Of a stretch of DNA of 50,721 bases, positions 17,434-25,648 are shown one piece after another. The notes below the pieces were generated by a model. The model was not told where the DNA came from and ran no database searches. It worked only from the letters and a program-made list of their open reading frames with translations. This DNA is from Methylococcaceae bacterium (GTDB taxonomy: Bacteria; Pseudomonadota; Gammaproteobacteria; Methylococcales; Methylomonadaceae): positions 1-50,721 of the forward strand of contig SPJM01000192.1 of assembly GCA_006844585.1 (NCBI GenBank), written 5' to 3'. The translations under genes and the position numbers were made by a program. The number at the start of each line of letters is the position of its first letter. Position 1 is the stretch's first letter.

Positions 17434-17832
17434 ATGAAAACATTAACTACTGCAACCATCATTTTAGCCGCTGTTTTCGCAACATCTGCTCATGCTCAGT
17501 CAACTGTTAAAAAATCGGTATTGGTCAATCAATCGGTAAACAAAGCCAACGCGACAATCGCTAAAGGCAAACACAATCTAGCCAGCACCGGTTCGATTAA
17601 CTTGAAAGGCGCTAAAGTGAAAAAATCAGTGATTGTTAATCAATCAGTGAACAAAGGTAATAACACGATGGCGTTTGGTAAGAAAAACATTGCAACAACA
17701 GGTTCAGTAGCAGTGCGCGACTCGAAAATTAAAAAATCAGTGGTCGTCAATCAATCTGTTAACAAACGTAACACAACAGTGGCTAAAGGCTATAAAAATA
17801 CTGCCGCAACAGGCTCAATAACCGTTGAATAA
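17434..17832 (+). CDS. Exported 37-residue-repeat protein, copy A
   Basis: A 21-residue signal peptide (cut after AHA) precedes three imperfect repeats: residues 25-61, 62-98 and 99-132. Each starts with [VI]KKSV[LIV]VNQSVNK, continues N-x-T-x-A-x-G and N-x-A-x-TGS[IV], and alternates polar and hydrophobic residues. No cysteines are present. The regular Asn/Gln/Thr/Ser ladder suggests a stacked beta structure, as in curli-like amyloids or a small beta-solenoid, but I recognise no named family. GAGGA precedes the ATG. A twin at 43808-44206 differs at three residues (V14A, A19V, G59D). Surface or matrix function is inferred from export and repeats only. Confidence 0.85.
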   Translation: MKTLTTATIILAAVFATSAHAQSTVKKSVLVNQSVNKANATIAKGKHNLASTGSINLKGAKVKKSVIVNQSVNKGNNTMAFGKKNIATTGSVAVRDSKIKKSVVVNQSVNKRNTTVAKGYKNTAATGSITVE

Positions 17833-17856
17833 TGATTCTTGTTTCCTGCAAAAAAG

Positions 17857-17882
17857 CGCTCTGCGTCAACAAACGCAGAGCG
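17857..17882 (-). terminator. Hairpin with T-run on the minus strand
   Basis: CGCTCTGCGT (17857-17866) pairs with ACGCAGAGCG (17873-17882) around six bases. A-run on the plus strand before it gives a T-run after it on the minus strand, so it best serves cobT. It also lies just after the repeat gene and may block read-through there. Confidence 0.6.
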
Positions 17883-17935
17883 TTGAAACAGTCGCATTTC
17901 ACACTCAATAAGCAGTACATAATCATTTGGGGCGC

Positions 17936-17979
17936 AAGCTTTAGCCTGCATGAATAGCTAATTATGCAGGCTAAAGCTT
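17936..17979. repeat. 16-bp perfect palindromic (REP-like) repeat
   Basis: AAGCTTTAGCCTGCAT (17936-17951) is matched exactly by its reverse complement at 17964-17979 around a 12-base loop. It lies between convergent genes. No T-run follows on either strand, so a REP-type repeat is more likely than a terminator. Confidence 0.6.
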
Positions 17980-18014
17980 ACCTCCGGATTTATCAATGAT
18001 TGATGTAAGGCGCA

Positions 18015-19055
18015 CTAGCAAGTTGGTATCTGCGCATGTTCAAAAGTCGCCATTTCATTATGTAAGCGACAAGCCATTTGCAAAATAGGTATGGCGACCA
18101 GCGCGCCGCTTCCCTCGCCCAGCCGCATATCTAAATCCAGAATAGGTTTGGCGCGCATCGCTTTTAATAAATGTTGATGACCTTTTTCATGCGACTGGTG
18201 AGCGAAAATAAACCAATGCGCAACGCCTGGATTAATTGTCGTCGCGCATAAGGCCGCGGCGCTGGCGATAAAACCATCGACCAATACCGGCAAGCCTTTT
18301 TGAGCGGCGAAAATATAAGCGCCGCAGAGCGCGGCGATTTCGAAGCCGCCTAAATACTGCAGAATTTTTAAAGGGGATTGTAAATGGGTCTGATGAAGAT
18401 CTAATGCATGCTGCAGCCTTTTGATTTTATGAATGATGCGGCTGTCTGAAATACCGCTGCCGGCGCCGGTTATTTCATCCAGATCAATCCTTAAAATAGT
18501 CGAAGCGATAGCCGATGCGCTGCTGGTATTGCCTATGCCCATTTCACCGCCGATGAATAAATCCGCATCCCTTTGCAGTGCGCGGAATACCGCAGCTCTC
18601 CCGCTGTATAAAGCTTTTTCCAGTTGAATTTCCGTCATTGCCGGCGTTTGGCAAAAATTGGCGGCGCCGTAACCGGCCCGGCATTGAATCACGTCGGCTT
18701 CAAAGACGGGTTGTACCATGCCGACATCGATAACTTCCAAATAAGCATCGTTGAATTGTGCTAACACATTGGCGGCAGCCCCTTGTTGAATAATGTTTTT
18801 GACCATTGCCGCAGTGGCCGATTGCGGATAGGCGGAAACTACTTCTTCAACAACGCCGTGATCGGCGGCGAAAATACTGATCCAAATATTATCGATTTGC
18901 GGCGATATTTTATTTTGCATGGCGGCCAGTTGCGCGGCCAATGTTTCCAAACGTCCTAATGCGCCTGACGGTTTAGCGAGCTGGTTTTGTCTTTCTATCG
19001 CTTGCAGATAGATATCATGATTAGGAGGGGTAATTGATTGATTTAACCATTTCAT
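18015..19055 (-). CDS. cobT: Nicotinate-nucleotide--dimethylbenzimidazole phosphoribosyltransferase
   Basis: CobT transfers phosphoribose from nicotinate mononucleotide to dimethylbenzimidazole, making the lower-ligand precursor of cobalamin. The length (346) is normal. Signatures include KPSGALGRLE near the N-terminus, FAADHGV, GGEMGIGNTSSASA and LDMRLGEGSGA, where Glu314 matches the catalytic base (Glu317 in Salmonella). It is cytoplasmic. No other intact cobalamin gene is adjacent; a decayed piece of cobU lies just upstream on the same strand. No cobalamin riboswitch was found before it. Hairpins at 17857-17882 and 17936-17979 lie downstream. Confidence 0.96.
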   Translation of the reverse strand: MKWLNQSITPPNHDIYLQAIERQNQLAKPSGALGRLETLAAQLAAMQNKISPQIDNIWISIFAADHGVVEEVVSAYPQSATAAMVKNIIQQGAAANVLAQFNDAYLEVIDVGMVQPVFEADVIQCRAGYGAANFCQTPAMTEIQLEKALYSGRAAVFRALQRDADLFIGGEMGIGNTSSASAIASTILRIDLDEITGAGSGISDSRIIHKIKRLQHALDLHQTHLQSPLKILQYLGGFEIAALCGAYIFAAQKGLPVLVDGFIASAAALCATTINPGVAHWFIFAHQSHEKGHQHLLKAMRAKPILDLDMRLGEGSGALVAIPILQMACRLHNEMATFEHAQIPTC

Positions 19056-19558
19056 GAAAAAAAAACACCGCTAAAACGAATAGCCCGTAAACAACCCGGC
19101 AAACGTAAGTTAAAGTTAAACTTAAATTAAAAAACAGGGGATTGTAAAAAGAATAACTAAGTATTGAGTTAAGGATTGTGAGCCAATCGACGTTCAGTTA
19201 ATAACAAATTTAACACTGATCACGCTTTTTAAATTTGTGCAATGTCGATTGTAGCCATGACTATGCGTTGACTGGTTTCGGCAACTTGTTGATTCAGTAA
19301 ACTAATCTCATCCATAAATAAGCGGCTTGCCGAATGCACGACAATGCAGCTCAAACCTATTTCGAAGCTTACTATAATAATATCGGCTTTACATTTCCTT
19401 AAATAATTAAAAAAATGCGCTTTTTTCCTTGTTTCACTGATTTAATAAACTGTTTTCGGCATGGGGAAAATTTTTCAGGACTCCCGTCAGACTTTCACTT
19501 TGTTGGGCGCTTAAGAGGTGGGGGCGACTGGCTTGATGCTTTGCCGCCCAAAACCAAC
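19056..19558. other. 503-bp region between cobT and uspA without intact genes
   Basis: On the minus strand it contains the cobU remnant (19229-19441). The part next to uspA (19442-19558) is more GC-rich and can pair TTGGGCG (19503-19509) with CGCCCAA (19545-19551); I cannot assign it. The AT-rich part next to cobT (19056-19228) shows nothing recognisable. Confidence 0.5.
19229..19441 (-). pseudogene. cobU: Remnant of cobU/cobP (adenosylcobinamide kinase), C-terminal end
   Basis: An open minus-strand frame with no start codon reads ...KADIIIVSFEIGLS, then RLFMDEISLLNQQVAETSQR, and ends IVMATIDIAQI. This follows the last ~60 residues of CobU/CobP, whose usual pattern is [IV]LVSNEVGxGIVP, then RxFxDxxGxLNQxLA and VVLVVAGLP. 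The EVG element survives as EIG and the LNQ element is intact, but GIVP has decayed to SCIVV and the last strand has drifted. The frame is closed upstream by a stop at 19442-19444, so the kinase and nucleotide-binding N-terminus is missing. It lies just upstream of cobT, where cobU is often found. Confidence 0.6.
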
Positions 19559-20005
19559 TCAATCATTATGATTAATACGCACCGCCAATACATCGCACTG
19601 GGCGCCATGCAAAACCGCATTGGCCGTTGAACCTAAGAGCAAAGCCAAACCATGCTTGCCATGCGAACCTAAAACAATCAGATCTACCGCCAGTTCTTCC
19701 GCGCTGCCGAGAATTTCCAGCCGCGGACTTCCCAATTGTATAATTTGTCGCTCTTCCGGCACCTGTAACTGAGCGCCTAATTTAGCCATGCGCTTTTTAC
19801 AATTATCCATTAATTGCTCGGTTAAATCGGTATCAAAAGGGATGATCGGTCCGTAACTGGCGTCGGTAATCGGCAAATTGTCGACCACATGCAATAAAGT
19901 CAGCTTGGCATTATTTTGTCGTGCAATTTCAGAGGCTTTTTCGGAAATATCTTGATGGTATTCTGAAAAATCGACAGCCAGTAAAATATGTTGATATAAA
20001 CTCAT
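19559..20005 (-). CDS. Universal stress protein, UspA family
   Basis: A single Usp domain of 148 residues: ILLAVDFSE at the N-terminus, LTLLHVVD, and the nucleotide-binding region VLGSHGKHG...LGSTANAVL. The loop between the two glycine motifs is one residue shorter than in the ATP-binding MJ0577 pattern, so ATP binding is likely but not certain. Family members bind ATP or act as phosphate-independent stress proteins in the cytoplasm. GGAG lies 6 bases before the ATG. It is the last of three close minus-strand genes (ABC-F, membrane protein, Usp) and so probably co-transcribed. Confidence 0.9.
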   Translation of the reverse strand: MSLYQHILLAVDFSEYHQDISEKASEIARQNNAKLTLLHVVDNLPITDASYGPIIPFDTDLTEQLMDNCKKRMAKLGAQLQVPEERQIIQLGSPRLEILGSAEELAVDLIVLGSHGKHGLALLLGSTANAVLHGAQCDVLAVRINHND

Positions 20006-20018
20006 AATCTGCTCCGTG

Positions 20019-20525
20019 TTATTGAGTGGCTAATGCGGGAAAAAACATCGCCAAAATATGATAACTGACAACGAAATATAAAAAAGCAATGCCCAATCCC
20101 GATAACAGCGGCTGCGATAGGGTATGCCTGATGATATGCGCGGTCACCAGCCAATGCCAAAGCATCAGAACGACCACCATAATGAAGGAAAACAAGTTGC
20201 CTTTTCCCACCAAAGTCGCCAGAGCCGGTAATGCAAAGACAGAGATCAAGGCGTCGGTGCCGACTAAAGCGCAGGCGGTTTGCGGATAACGTTCTTTTCT
20301 ATTGCTGAGGGTGGTCATCAGCCAGGCAAAAGCCAACACCAAGATGACTTCCAGGCCTACTTGCAGCAATGAGTCGAGCAGATTATTGCTCATTTTTAAA
20401 ACCAATAGGTTAACCAAAGCATAAACCAGCACTAACAAACGCAATAACCACGGCGAAAACGGCACGTCTTGCGGGCCTTTTTTAAAAATGGCAATATCAA
20501 AAAATAATTTACCGAGTTCGTACAT
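20019..20525 (-). CDS. Hypothetical integral membrane protein
   Basis: A 168-residue protein with about five membrane helices: WLLRLLVLVYALVNLLVL, LLQVGLEVILVLAFAWLM, ALISVFALPALATLV, FSFIMVVVLMLWHWLVTA and LGIAFLYFVVSYHILAMFF. There is no signal peptide and no catalytic motif. It lies 1 bp after the ABC-F stop and 13 bp before uspA, so it belongs to that operon. The family is not recognised; this kind of gene is often seen near ABC-F genes in gammaproteobacteria, but no function follows from that. Confidence 0.8.
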   Translation of the reverse strand: MYELGKLFFDIAIFKKGPQDVPFSPWLLRLLVLVYALVNLLVLKMSNNLLDSLLQVGLEVILVLAFAWLMTTLSNRKERYPQTACALVGTDALISVFALPALATLVGKGNLFSFIMVVVLMLWHWLVTAHIIRHTLSQPLLSGLGIAFLYFVVSYHILAMFFPALATQ

Positions 20526-20526
20526 T

Positions 20527-22410
20527 TTATTCCGCCTGAGTCAGTTGCTCTTCAACTTGCATCCATCGCTCTTCCGCCTTGACCAGCGCAGCATCGACTT
20601 CTGCTTTTTGTTCCAGTGTTAATTTTAATTTATCTTTGTTCTCTTCTTGATATAGAGCGCTATCGCTTAACAGACGTTCCAATTGTTGTTGCTGTTGATG
20701 CAAATCTTCTACTTCGCGCTCCGCTTTCTGAGATGCATCCCTTAACGGTTTTAAACGTTTTCGGCGTTCCGCTTCTATTTTGCGCTGATCCTTACGTGAA
20801 GGCGATGTGTCTTTTTTCTGATCCTGATCAACGATTTCCTTTCTTTGTTCAGACAACCAAACCTTATAATCATCCAAATCGCCGTCAAAAATATCGCAAC
20901 GCCCTTCTGTCACTAATAATAGCTGATCTGTCACTGAACGTAGTAAATGCCGGTCATGCGAAACAACAATCATTGCGCCTTGATAGTCTTGCAAGGCAAT
21001 ACTGAGGGCGTGACGCATCTCCAAATCTAAATGGTTGGTCGGTTCGTCTAATAAAAGCAGGTTGGGGTTTTGATAGACTAATAAAGCGAGCACCAAGCGG
21101 GCTTTCTCTCCGCCGGAAAAAGGCGCAACCTGTTCATTCACCTTGTCGCCTTGAAAATCGAATCCGCCCAGATAATTGCGTAAATCTTTTTCCGTGGCTT
21201 GTTTATCCAACTTTTGAAAATGCCATAGAGGGCTTTCATCCAGACGCAGTTGTTCTAATTGATGTTGAGCGAAATAACCGATTTTTAAGGCTTCGGCGTT
21301 TTGTAATTTGCCGCCCAGCAACGGCAGTTCCCCGGCCAACGCTTTAATCAGGGTTGATTTGCCTGCGCCGTTGGCGCCCAACAAACCGATGCGGTCGCCG
21401 GGTGAAATAGACAGCAAAATGTCCTTTAAAATGGTTTTCCCGGGATAACCGATTTCAGCATGCTCCATTTTAAATAAGGGATTAGGCAGTTTTTCCGGCG
21501 TTTTAAAGCTGAAATGGAAAGGCGAATCAACATGCGCCTGGGCGATCAATTCCATCCGCTGCAAAGACTTGATCCGGCTTTGTGCTTGTTTGGCTTTGGT
21601 GGCCTTGGCCTTAAAACGAGTAATAAAGCTTTGTATATGAGCAATTTCCCGTTGCTGGCGCTCAAAGGCGGATTGCTGCTGAGCCAGTTTTTCGGCGCGC
21701 ATCTGTTCGAACGCCGAATAATTACCGGTATAAATTTCCGCTTTAGCCTGCTCGATATGGACTATATGGTCGCTAATATTATCCAGAAAATCTCGGTCAT
21801 GGGAAATTAATAACAGCGTACCCGGATATTTGACCAGCCAATCTTGCAGCCAGATCACCGCATCCAGATCTAAATGGTTAGTCGGCTCATCCAGCAGTAA
21901 AACATCAGAACGGCACATGAGGGCCTGGGCCAAATTCAAACGCATCCGCCAGCCCCCGGAAAAAGCGTTGACCGCTTGTTGCATTTGCACTTCTGAAAAA
22001 CCCAAGCCGTTTAATAATTGCGAGGCTCGCACATGGGCGGTATAACCCTCGATTTGATCTAAAACGGCGTGTAATTGAGCCAGTTGTAAACCGTCGTTTT
22101 CTTGCTCGGCGATGATTAACTGTTGTTGGAGTTTACGCAGCGCCCGGTCGCCGTCCATCACATACTCAATCGCCGGGCATTCCAATGCCGGCGTTTCTTG
22201 AGCAACGTGGGCGATTTCCAAACCTGGCGGTTGGCTGTATTCGCCCTCGTCAACCTGTAGTTCACCGAGTATCATCGCAAACAAACTGGATTTACCAACG
22301 CCGTTTGCGCCGGTTAAGCCCACTTTCTGACCGTTATGAATCGTAAAAGAGGCTTCGCTGAATAAAACTCTTACCCCTCGACGCAATGAAATATTTTTAA
22401 AATTAATCAT
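20527..22410 (-). CDS. yheS: ABC-F ATPase, YheS type
   Basis: A soluble protein with two ABC domains and no membrane region. Walker A motifs are GANGVGKS (34-41) and GANGAGKS (345-352); signature motifs FSGGWRMRL and FSGGEKARL; Walker B motifs LLLDEPTNHLD in both. The linker (~225-300) is the P-site tRNA-interacting region, and the C-terminal ~90 residues are a charged coiled coil (KDQRKIEAERRKR). ABC-F proteins act on ribosomes to relieve stalling. Length and linker fit YheS better than EttA or Uup. The start is ATG 22410. It leads a three-gene minus-strand unit. Confidence 0.92.
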   Translation of the reverse strand: MINFKNISLRRGVRVLFSEASFTIHNGQKVGLTGANGVGKSSLFAMILGELQVDEGEYSQPPGLEIAHVAQETPALECPAIEYVMDGDRALRKLQQQLIIAEQENDGLQLAQLHAVLDQIEGYTAHVRASQLLNGLGFSEVQMQQAVNAFSGGWRMRLNLAQALMCRSDVLLLDEPTNHLDLDAVIWLQDWLVKYPGTLLLISHDRDFLDNISDHIVHIEQAKAEIYTGNYSAFEQMRAEKLAQQQSAFERQQREIAHIQSFITRFKAKATKAKQAQSRIKSLQRMELIAQAHVDSPFHFSFKTPEKLPNPLFKMEHAEIGYPGKTILKDILLSISPGDRIGLLGANGAGKSTLIKALAGELPLLGGKLQNAEALKIGYFAQHQLEQLRLDESPLWHFQKLDKQATEKDLRNYLGGFDFQGDKVNEQVAPFSGGEKARLVLALLVYQNPNLLLLDEPTNHLDLEMRHALSIALQDYQGAMIVVSHDRHLLRSVTDQLLLVTEGRCDIFDGDLDDYKVWLSEQRKEIVDQDQKKDTSPSRKDQRKIEAERRKRLKPLRDASQKAEREVEDLHQQQQQLERLLSDSALYQEENKDKLKLTLEQKAEVDAALVKAEERWMQVEEQLTQAE

Positions 22411-22431
22411 ATTATTAGATAAAATAGGACA

Positions 22432-22617
22432 ATGCTCAGGAAAACTCGTAGGCGGCGCAAACCGCTATTTAAGCCCCAGGATCGCTATTATGTAAATAGT
22501 CAGGGTTGGTGGTTTTACACGGTGGAAATGATTAGCGGCCCTTATCAAAGCAAACCCGATTGCGTGGACGCTTGCCGCCGCTATATACAACAACGCGACG
22601 GCATGTTAAATGATTAA
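22432..22617 (+). CDS. Small basic protein, DUF6316-like
   Basis: A 61-residue protein with a basic N-terminus (RKTRRRRKP) and a core RYYVNSQGWWFYTVEMISGPY followed by KPDCVDACRRYI. The pattern of a written-out Trp/Tyr strand, GP[YF] and a helix resembles the short family catalogued as DUF6316. The function is unknown. It diverges from the ABC-F gene with only 21 bp between starts, so their promoters overlap. AGGAC precedes the ATG. Confidence 0.6.
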   Translation: MLRKTRRRRKPLFKPQDRYYVNSQGWWFYTVEMISGPYQSKPDCVDACRRYIQQRDGMLND

Positions 22618-22662
22618 TAAACCTTTCACCAAGATTTGTAGGGAGAGGATTAATCTCTAACC

Positions 22663-23184
22663 TTAAGCGTGTCTCTCAATTATCCCTTCGGCATGTTTAG
22701 TGAATTTTTTCAAATCTCCATTTTTAACCGCCTTTTTAGGTATGACTACAGCAGCATCAATGGCGATGTAAATATGCACATAGTCTTTTAAATAGTCGAC
22801 TCGCAAAACTTCATCCCAAGGTGTTTTTTCGGTTCCACCGGGTGTTTGGTGGATTAAATTTTCCTGGCTGATTTTTAAGTGATGCAAACCGAAGATCCCT
22901 TTTTTCTCCTCCTCGGTATAGCTGTTGATAATTTGCCTGCGCATGTCCATTTTTAAGAACATCGGCGAAACAATGCTCCACACAAGCGCCAAAATAGTAA
23001 TATAAGCGGTGGTTAGCATATCAACATAGTAAACGTAATAAAAAAGTCCGATAAAAAGCATGACGCCGGGAACAACCAGGCGATTTTTACGAATTTTCTT
23101 TTGCAGATCCAAATCGCTTTTCAGTCGGGTTTCATTGAAATGCACTAAATCTTCTAATTCGAATTCATATTCAATTTCAAACAT
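22663..23184 (-). CDS. YcxB-like membrane protein
   Basis: A 173-residue protein with two membrane helices (VVPGVMLFIGLFYYVYYV and AYITILALVWSIVSPMFL) after an acidic N-terminal stretch. The C-terminal part follows the YcxB-like pattern: LKISQENLIHQTP, TPWDEVLRVDYLKDYVHIYI, then VVIPKKAV. Family function is unknown. It stands alone on the minus strand and is divergent from the DUF2782 gene. No strong Shine-Dalgarno is visible before the ATG at 23184. Confidence 0.75.
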   Translation of the reverse strand: MFEIEYEFELEDLVHFNETRLKSDLDLQKKIRKNRLVVPGVMLFIGLFYYVYYVDMLTTAYITILALVWSIVSPMFLKMDMRRQIINSYTEEEKKGIFGLHHLKISQENLIHQTPGGTEKTPWDEVLRVDYLKDYVHIYIAIDAAVVIPKKAVKNGDLKKFTKHAEGIIERHA

Positions 23185-23373
23185 TTTGATTCTTTTATAA
23201 TTATAGGCAGGTTGTAAGAATCGCTATTATATACTTTTCATTTTAAAGATTCCCGAATTCGCCTTGAAGCTTTGCTTCATCCATTAAATTTTTTTCAGGC
23301 AAAGGAGTTTTTTCCCATCCCTATTGAAATTGTACTATCATGGTCTTCTAATGAACCGCTTTCGGGGAAGTAT

Positions 23374-23706
23374 ATGCGTTTAACAATATTATTGAGCTTG
23401 TTGATCAGTCCCGCTTTCAGTTTTGCTCAATCCGAATTAGCGCCTGTTCCGGAACCGCCGGATCTGCCCATGCCGGTACAAGACGGTGAAGTTCTGGAGC
23501 CGGATATTACCATTATCCGCAAGGGTAAAAAGACTATTCAGGAATACCGCAACAACGGACAGCTCTATATGGTGAAGATCATTCCTGATGCGGGTCCTGC
23601 TTATTATTTGATTGATGAAAACGGCGACGGCGTGATGGATGTGCAAAAAAGCGATTTAGACGCCGGGCAAAATATTCATCAATGGAAATTATTGGAATGG
23701 AAATAG
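23374..23706 (+). CDS. DUF2782 family exported protein
   Basis: A signal peptide (RLTILLSLLISPAFSFA) precedes a proline-rich segment (PVPEPPDLPMPVQDGE) and the compact DUF2782 domain: EPDITIIRKGKKTIQEYR, NGQLYMVKIIPDAGPAYYL and WKLLEWK at the end. The start at 23374 is chosen because GGGGAAG lies 5-11 bases upstream; the frame extends to 23272, but without a signal peptide at its start. The family is small, proteobacterial and of unknown function. The gene converges on rlpA. Confidence 0.85.
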   Translation: MRLTILLSLLISPAFSFAQSELAPVPEPPDLPMPVQDGEVLEPDITIIRKGKKTIQEYRNNGQLYMVKIIPDAGPAYYLIDENGDGVMDVQKSDLDAGQNIHQWKLLEWK

Positions 23707-23889
23707 GCGGCAGGCGTCAGTTAAAGCTGAGATGACGACAAGATTCGTTGGCGAAAGCAGGGAGTGAGCGGATAAGGGCTCACCCCTGAACAATTGAGTT
23801 TTCAGTTTAAGATGCTAGCCAACAACTAAATTACTTATTTTTGAAGCGCAAAAAACCAGCCAAACCTAATAGGATGAGAATTAACAAGA

Positions 23890-24657
23890 TTAATCATCCA
23901 CGACCATATGACTGCCGCCTAACCCCAAAGCGTTTAAGCGATGACTTATTTCATCAGCTTTTTCAGTGGTGCTCAATGGCCCGATTTGAACCTTGTAAAT
24001 AGTTTTGTTGTTAGCGCGATGCTCTTTCAATCGGCTTCGCGCATCGGCTAAGATCAGCAATCTTTGTTGCAATTGCCGAGCGTTGTTCTGATTTAAAAAA
24101 GCGCCGATTTGCAGATACAATTGCTCGTCCGTAGATGAGCTTGCCGACTCAGTTCCGGCTTCCAGCGCCACCACTTCCACCCGTCCTGTGCCTTTTTGTT
24201 GTATGCCCAATTTCACTGCCGCAGTATAAGATAAATCGATAATTCGGCCTTCATGAAACGGCCCTCTGTCGTTGATGCGAACCACAACGCTACGTTGATT
24301 ATCCAGATTGGTCACTCGCACATAACTGGGAATCGGCAATGTTTTATGGGCGGCGGTCATGGCGTACATATCATAGACTTCGCCGTTGGAAGTATTTCGG
24401 CCATGAAATTTCACTCCATACCAGGAGGCCATGCCGGTTTCACGATAGCCGACGCTATCGGCCAGTACTGTATATTGTTTGCCCAACACTTCATAAGTGC
24501 CGGGATTACCGGCGCGGGTGCGTTTTTCATGGCGGGGTACGGCATCCGGCACCGCATGCACATCAATCGGCACAGTTTCAGGAGCGCTGTCGGTAACAGG
24601 GTCGGATGAACAGCCCGCCAACATCAGAAGGGCAATAATCAGCTTAGTTTTTCTCAT
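23890..24657 (-). CDS. rlpA: RlpA septal-ring lipoprotein / lytic transglycosylase
   Basis: RlpA cleaves denuded peptidoglycan strands in the periplasm. The lipobox is LMLAGC at residues ~11-16. The double-psi beta-barrel follows (GMASWYGVKFHGRNTSNGE, MTAAHKTLPIPSYVRVTN, VVRINDRGPF, IDLSYTAAVKLG), with the conserved Asp and His. A SPOR domain closes the protein (YLQIGAFLNQNNARQLQQ, YKVQIGPL) and binds denuded glycan. The start is ATG 24657, overlapping the mltB stop by 14 bp; the frame extends to a TTG at 24675. It is the last gene of the wall-elongation operon. Confidence 0.94.
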   Translation of the reverse strand: MRKTKLIIALLMLAGCSSDPVTDSAPETVPIDVHAVPDAVPRHEKRTRAGNPGTYEVLGKQYTVLADSVGYRETGMASWYGVKFHGRNTSNGEVYDMYAMTAAHKTLPIPSYVRVTNLDNQRSVVVRINDRGPFHEGRIIDLSYTAAVKLGIQQKGTGRVEVVALEAGTESASSSTDEQLYLQIGAFLNQNNARQLQQRLLILADARSRLKEHRANNKTIYKVQIGPLSTTEKADEISHRLNALGLGGSHMVVDD

Positions 24658-25642
24658 TGCTTTGTTTTTGTTCAAGAATCGCCTGACTCAATTGATAAAC
24701 GGCCAGCGCATAGAGTTGACTATGATTATAGCGGGTGATGACATAAAAATTATGCAACCCTATCCATAAATCATCATGCTTTTTCTGTTTGAATTTGAAT
24801 AACTTGATTGGTTCATTTTTAGCCAGCGACGCTTCAATTTTAATCCCGGCCTTTTCCAGTTGCTGGACGGTGGTATCGGGTTTCAAGCCTTTTTTAATGA
24901 GTTTGCCGTAGTCTTTTTTGTCGCTAGAAACCTGAAAGGCCACGGGCTGATCTTTCTTCCAACGATGCACGGCAAAATAATTCGCCACGCTGGCGATTAC
25001 ATCTGCATTGTTCGCCCAAATATCGCGTTTCTTATCTTGTTCAAAATCTGCCGCATAGGCTCGATAACTGCTGGGCATAAACTGCGGCCGCCCCATCGCC
25101 CCGGCATAAGAACCTAAAGGTTTCAGAGGGTTCATTTTTTCCTCTCGACATAGCAACAAGAATTGCTCCAGCTCTTTCAGGAAAAACTTGCTGCGTTTCG
25201 GATAGGCAAAGCCCAATGTGGAGAGCGCGTCGATAACTCGATAATTGCCGGTATGCTTACCATACAGCGTTTCCACTCCGATAATGGCGGTGACGATTTC
25301 CGGCGGCACTCCGTATTGTTTTTCGACTGCTTCCAGCGTCGCCTGATTGTCTTTCCAAAATTTAACGCCACCGGCAATGCGTTTGTCGCGAATAAAAATT
25401 TTCCGGTATTTATGCCAGGGCATGCCTTCCGCTGGTCTGGAAATCGCTTTTAAAATGCTTTGTTTAACAGCCACCGATTTAAACAACTTATCCAATTCAG
25501 CTTTATCGAATTGGTGTTGTTTGACCATTTTGTCGATAAAGTTGTTGTATAAGGCGGTTTTCTTGACGGCGCTATGTGCGTTGACGGAAAACAAGGAAAC
25601 AAAAACGATTAAAATAAAAGTCGGAAAATGTATTTTTTTCAT
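24644..25642 (-). CDS. mltB: Lytic murein transglycosylase B
   Basis: A GH103 lytic transglycosylase that cuts peptidoglycan to 1,6-anhydro products. A signal peptide without lipobox Cys (LIVFVSLFSVNAHSA) indicates a soluble periplasmic form, unlike the E. coli lipoprotein. The catalytic Glu is E124 in AIIGVETLYGKH. Other family blocks are RPAEGMPWHKYRKIF, GSYAGAMGRPQFMPSSYR and DIWANNADVIASVANYF. Length 332 is normal. It overlaps rlpA and follows rodA by 6 bp, so all are read from one message. Confidence 0.95.
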   Translation of the reverse strand: MKKIHFPTFILIVFVSLFSVNAHSAVKKTALYNNFIDKMVKQHQFDKAELDKLFKSVAVKQSILKAISRPAEGMPWHKYRKIFIRDKRIAGGVKFWKDNQATLEAVEKQYGVPPEIVTAIIGVETLYGKHTGNYRVIDALSTLGFAYPKRSKFFLKELEQFLLLCREEKMNPLKPLGSYAGAMGRPQFMPSSYRAYAADFEQDKKRDIWANNADVIASVANYFAVHRWKKDQPVAFQVSSDKKDYGKLIKKGLKPDTTVQQLEKAGIKIEASLAKNEPIKLFKFKQKKHDDLWIGLHNFYVITRYNHSQLYALAVYQLSQAILEQKQSNEKN

Positions 25643-25648
25643 CAGGTT

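Noticed and set aside
19056-19228. Possible cobalamin riboswitch before cobT
   Set aside because: I looked for the conserved B12-box pattern on the minus strand and did not find it; the region is AT-rich and unstructured apart from the cobU remnant.
19415-19630. 71-residue plus-strand frame before uspA
   Set aside because: It overlaps the end of uspA on the other strand and the cobU remnant, has no Shine-Dalgarno and no recognisable domain.
23823-23889. Minus-strand stretch right after the rlpA stop reading LILLILILLGLAGFLRFKNK, like a sorting-signal tail
   Set aside because: It is only about 20 codons after a stop, has no PEP or similar motif before it and no start with a Shine-Dalgarno, so chance or a tiny remnant is more likely than a gene.
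24253-24609. 118-residue plus-strand frame inside rlpA
   Set aside because: It lies wholly within the clearly coding rlpA gene on the other strand and shows no family features.
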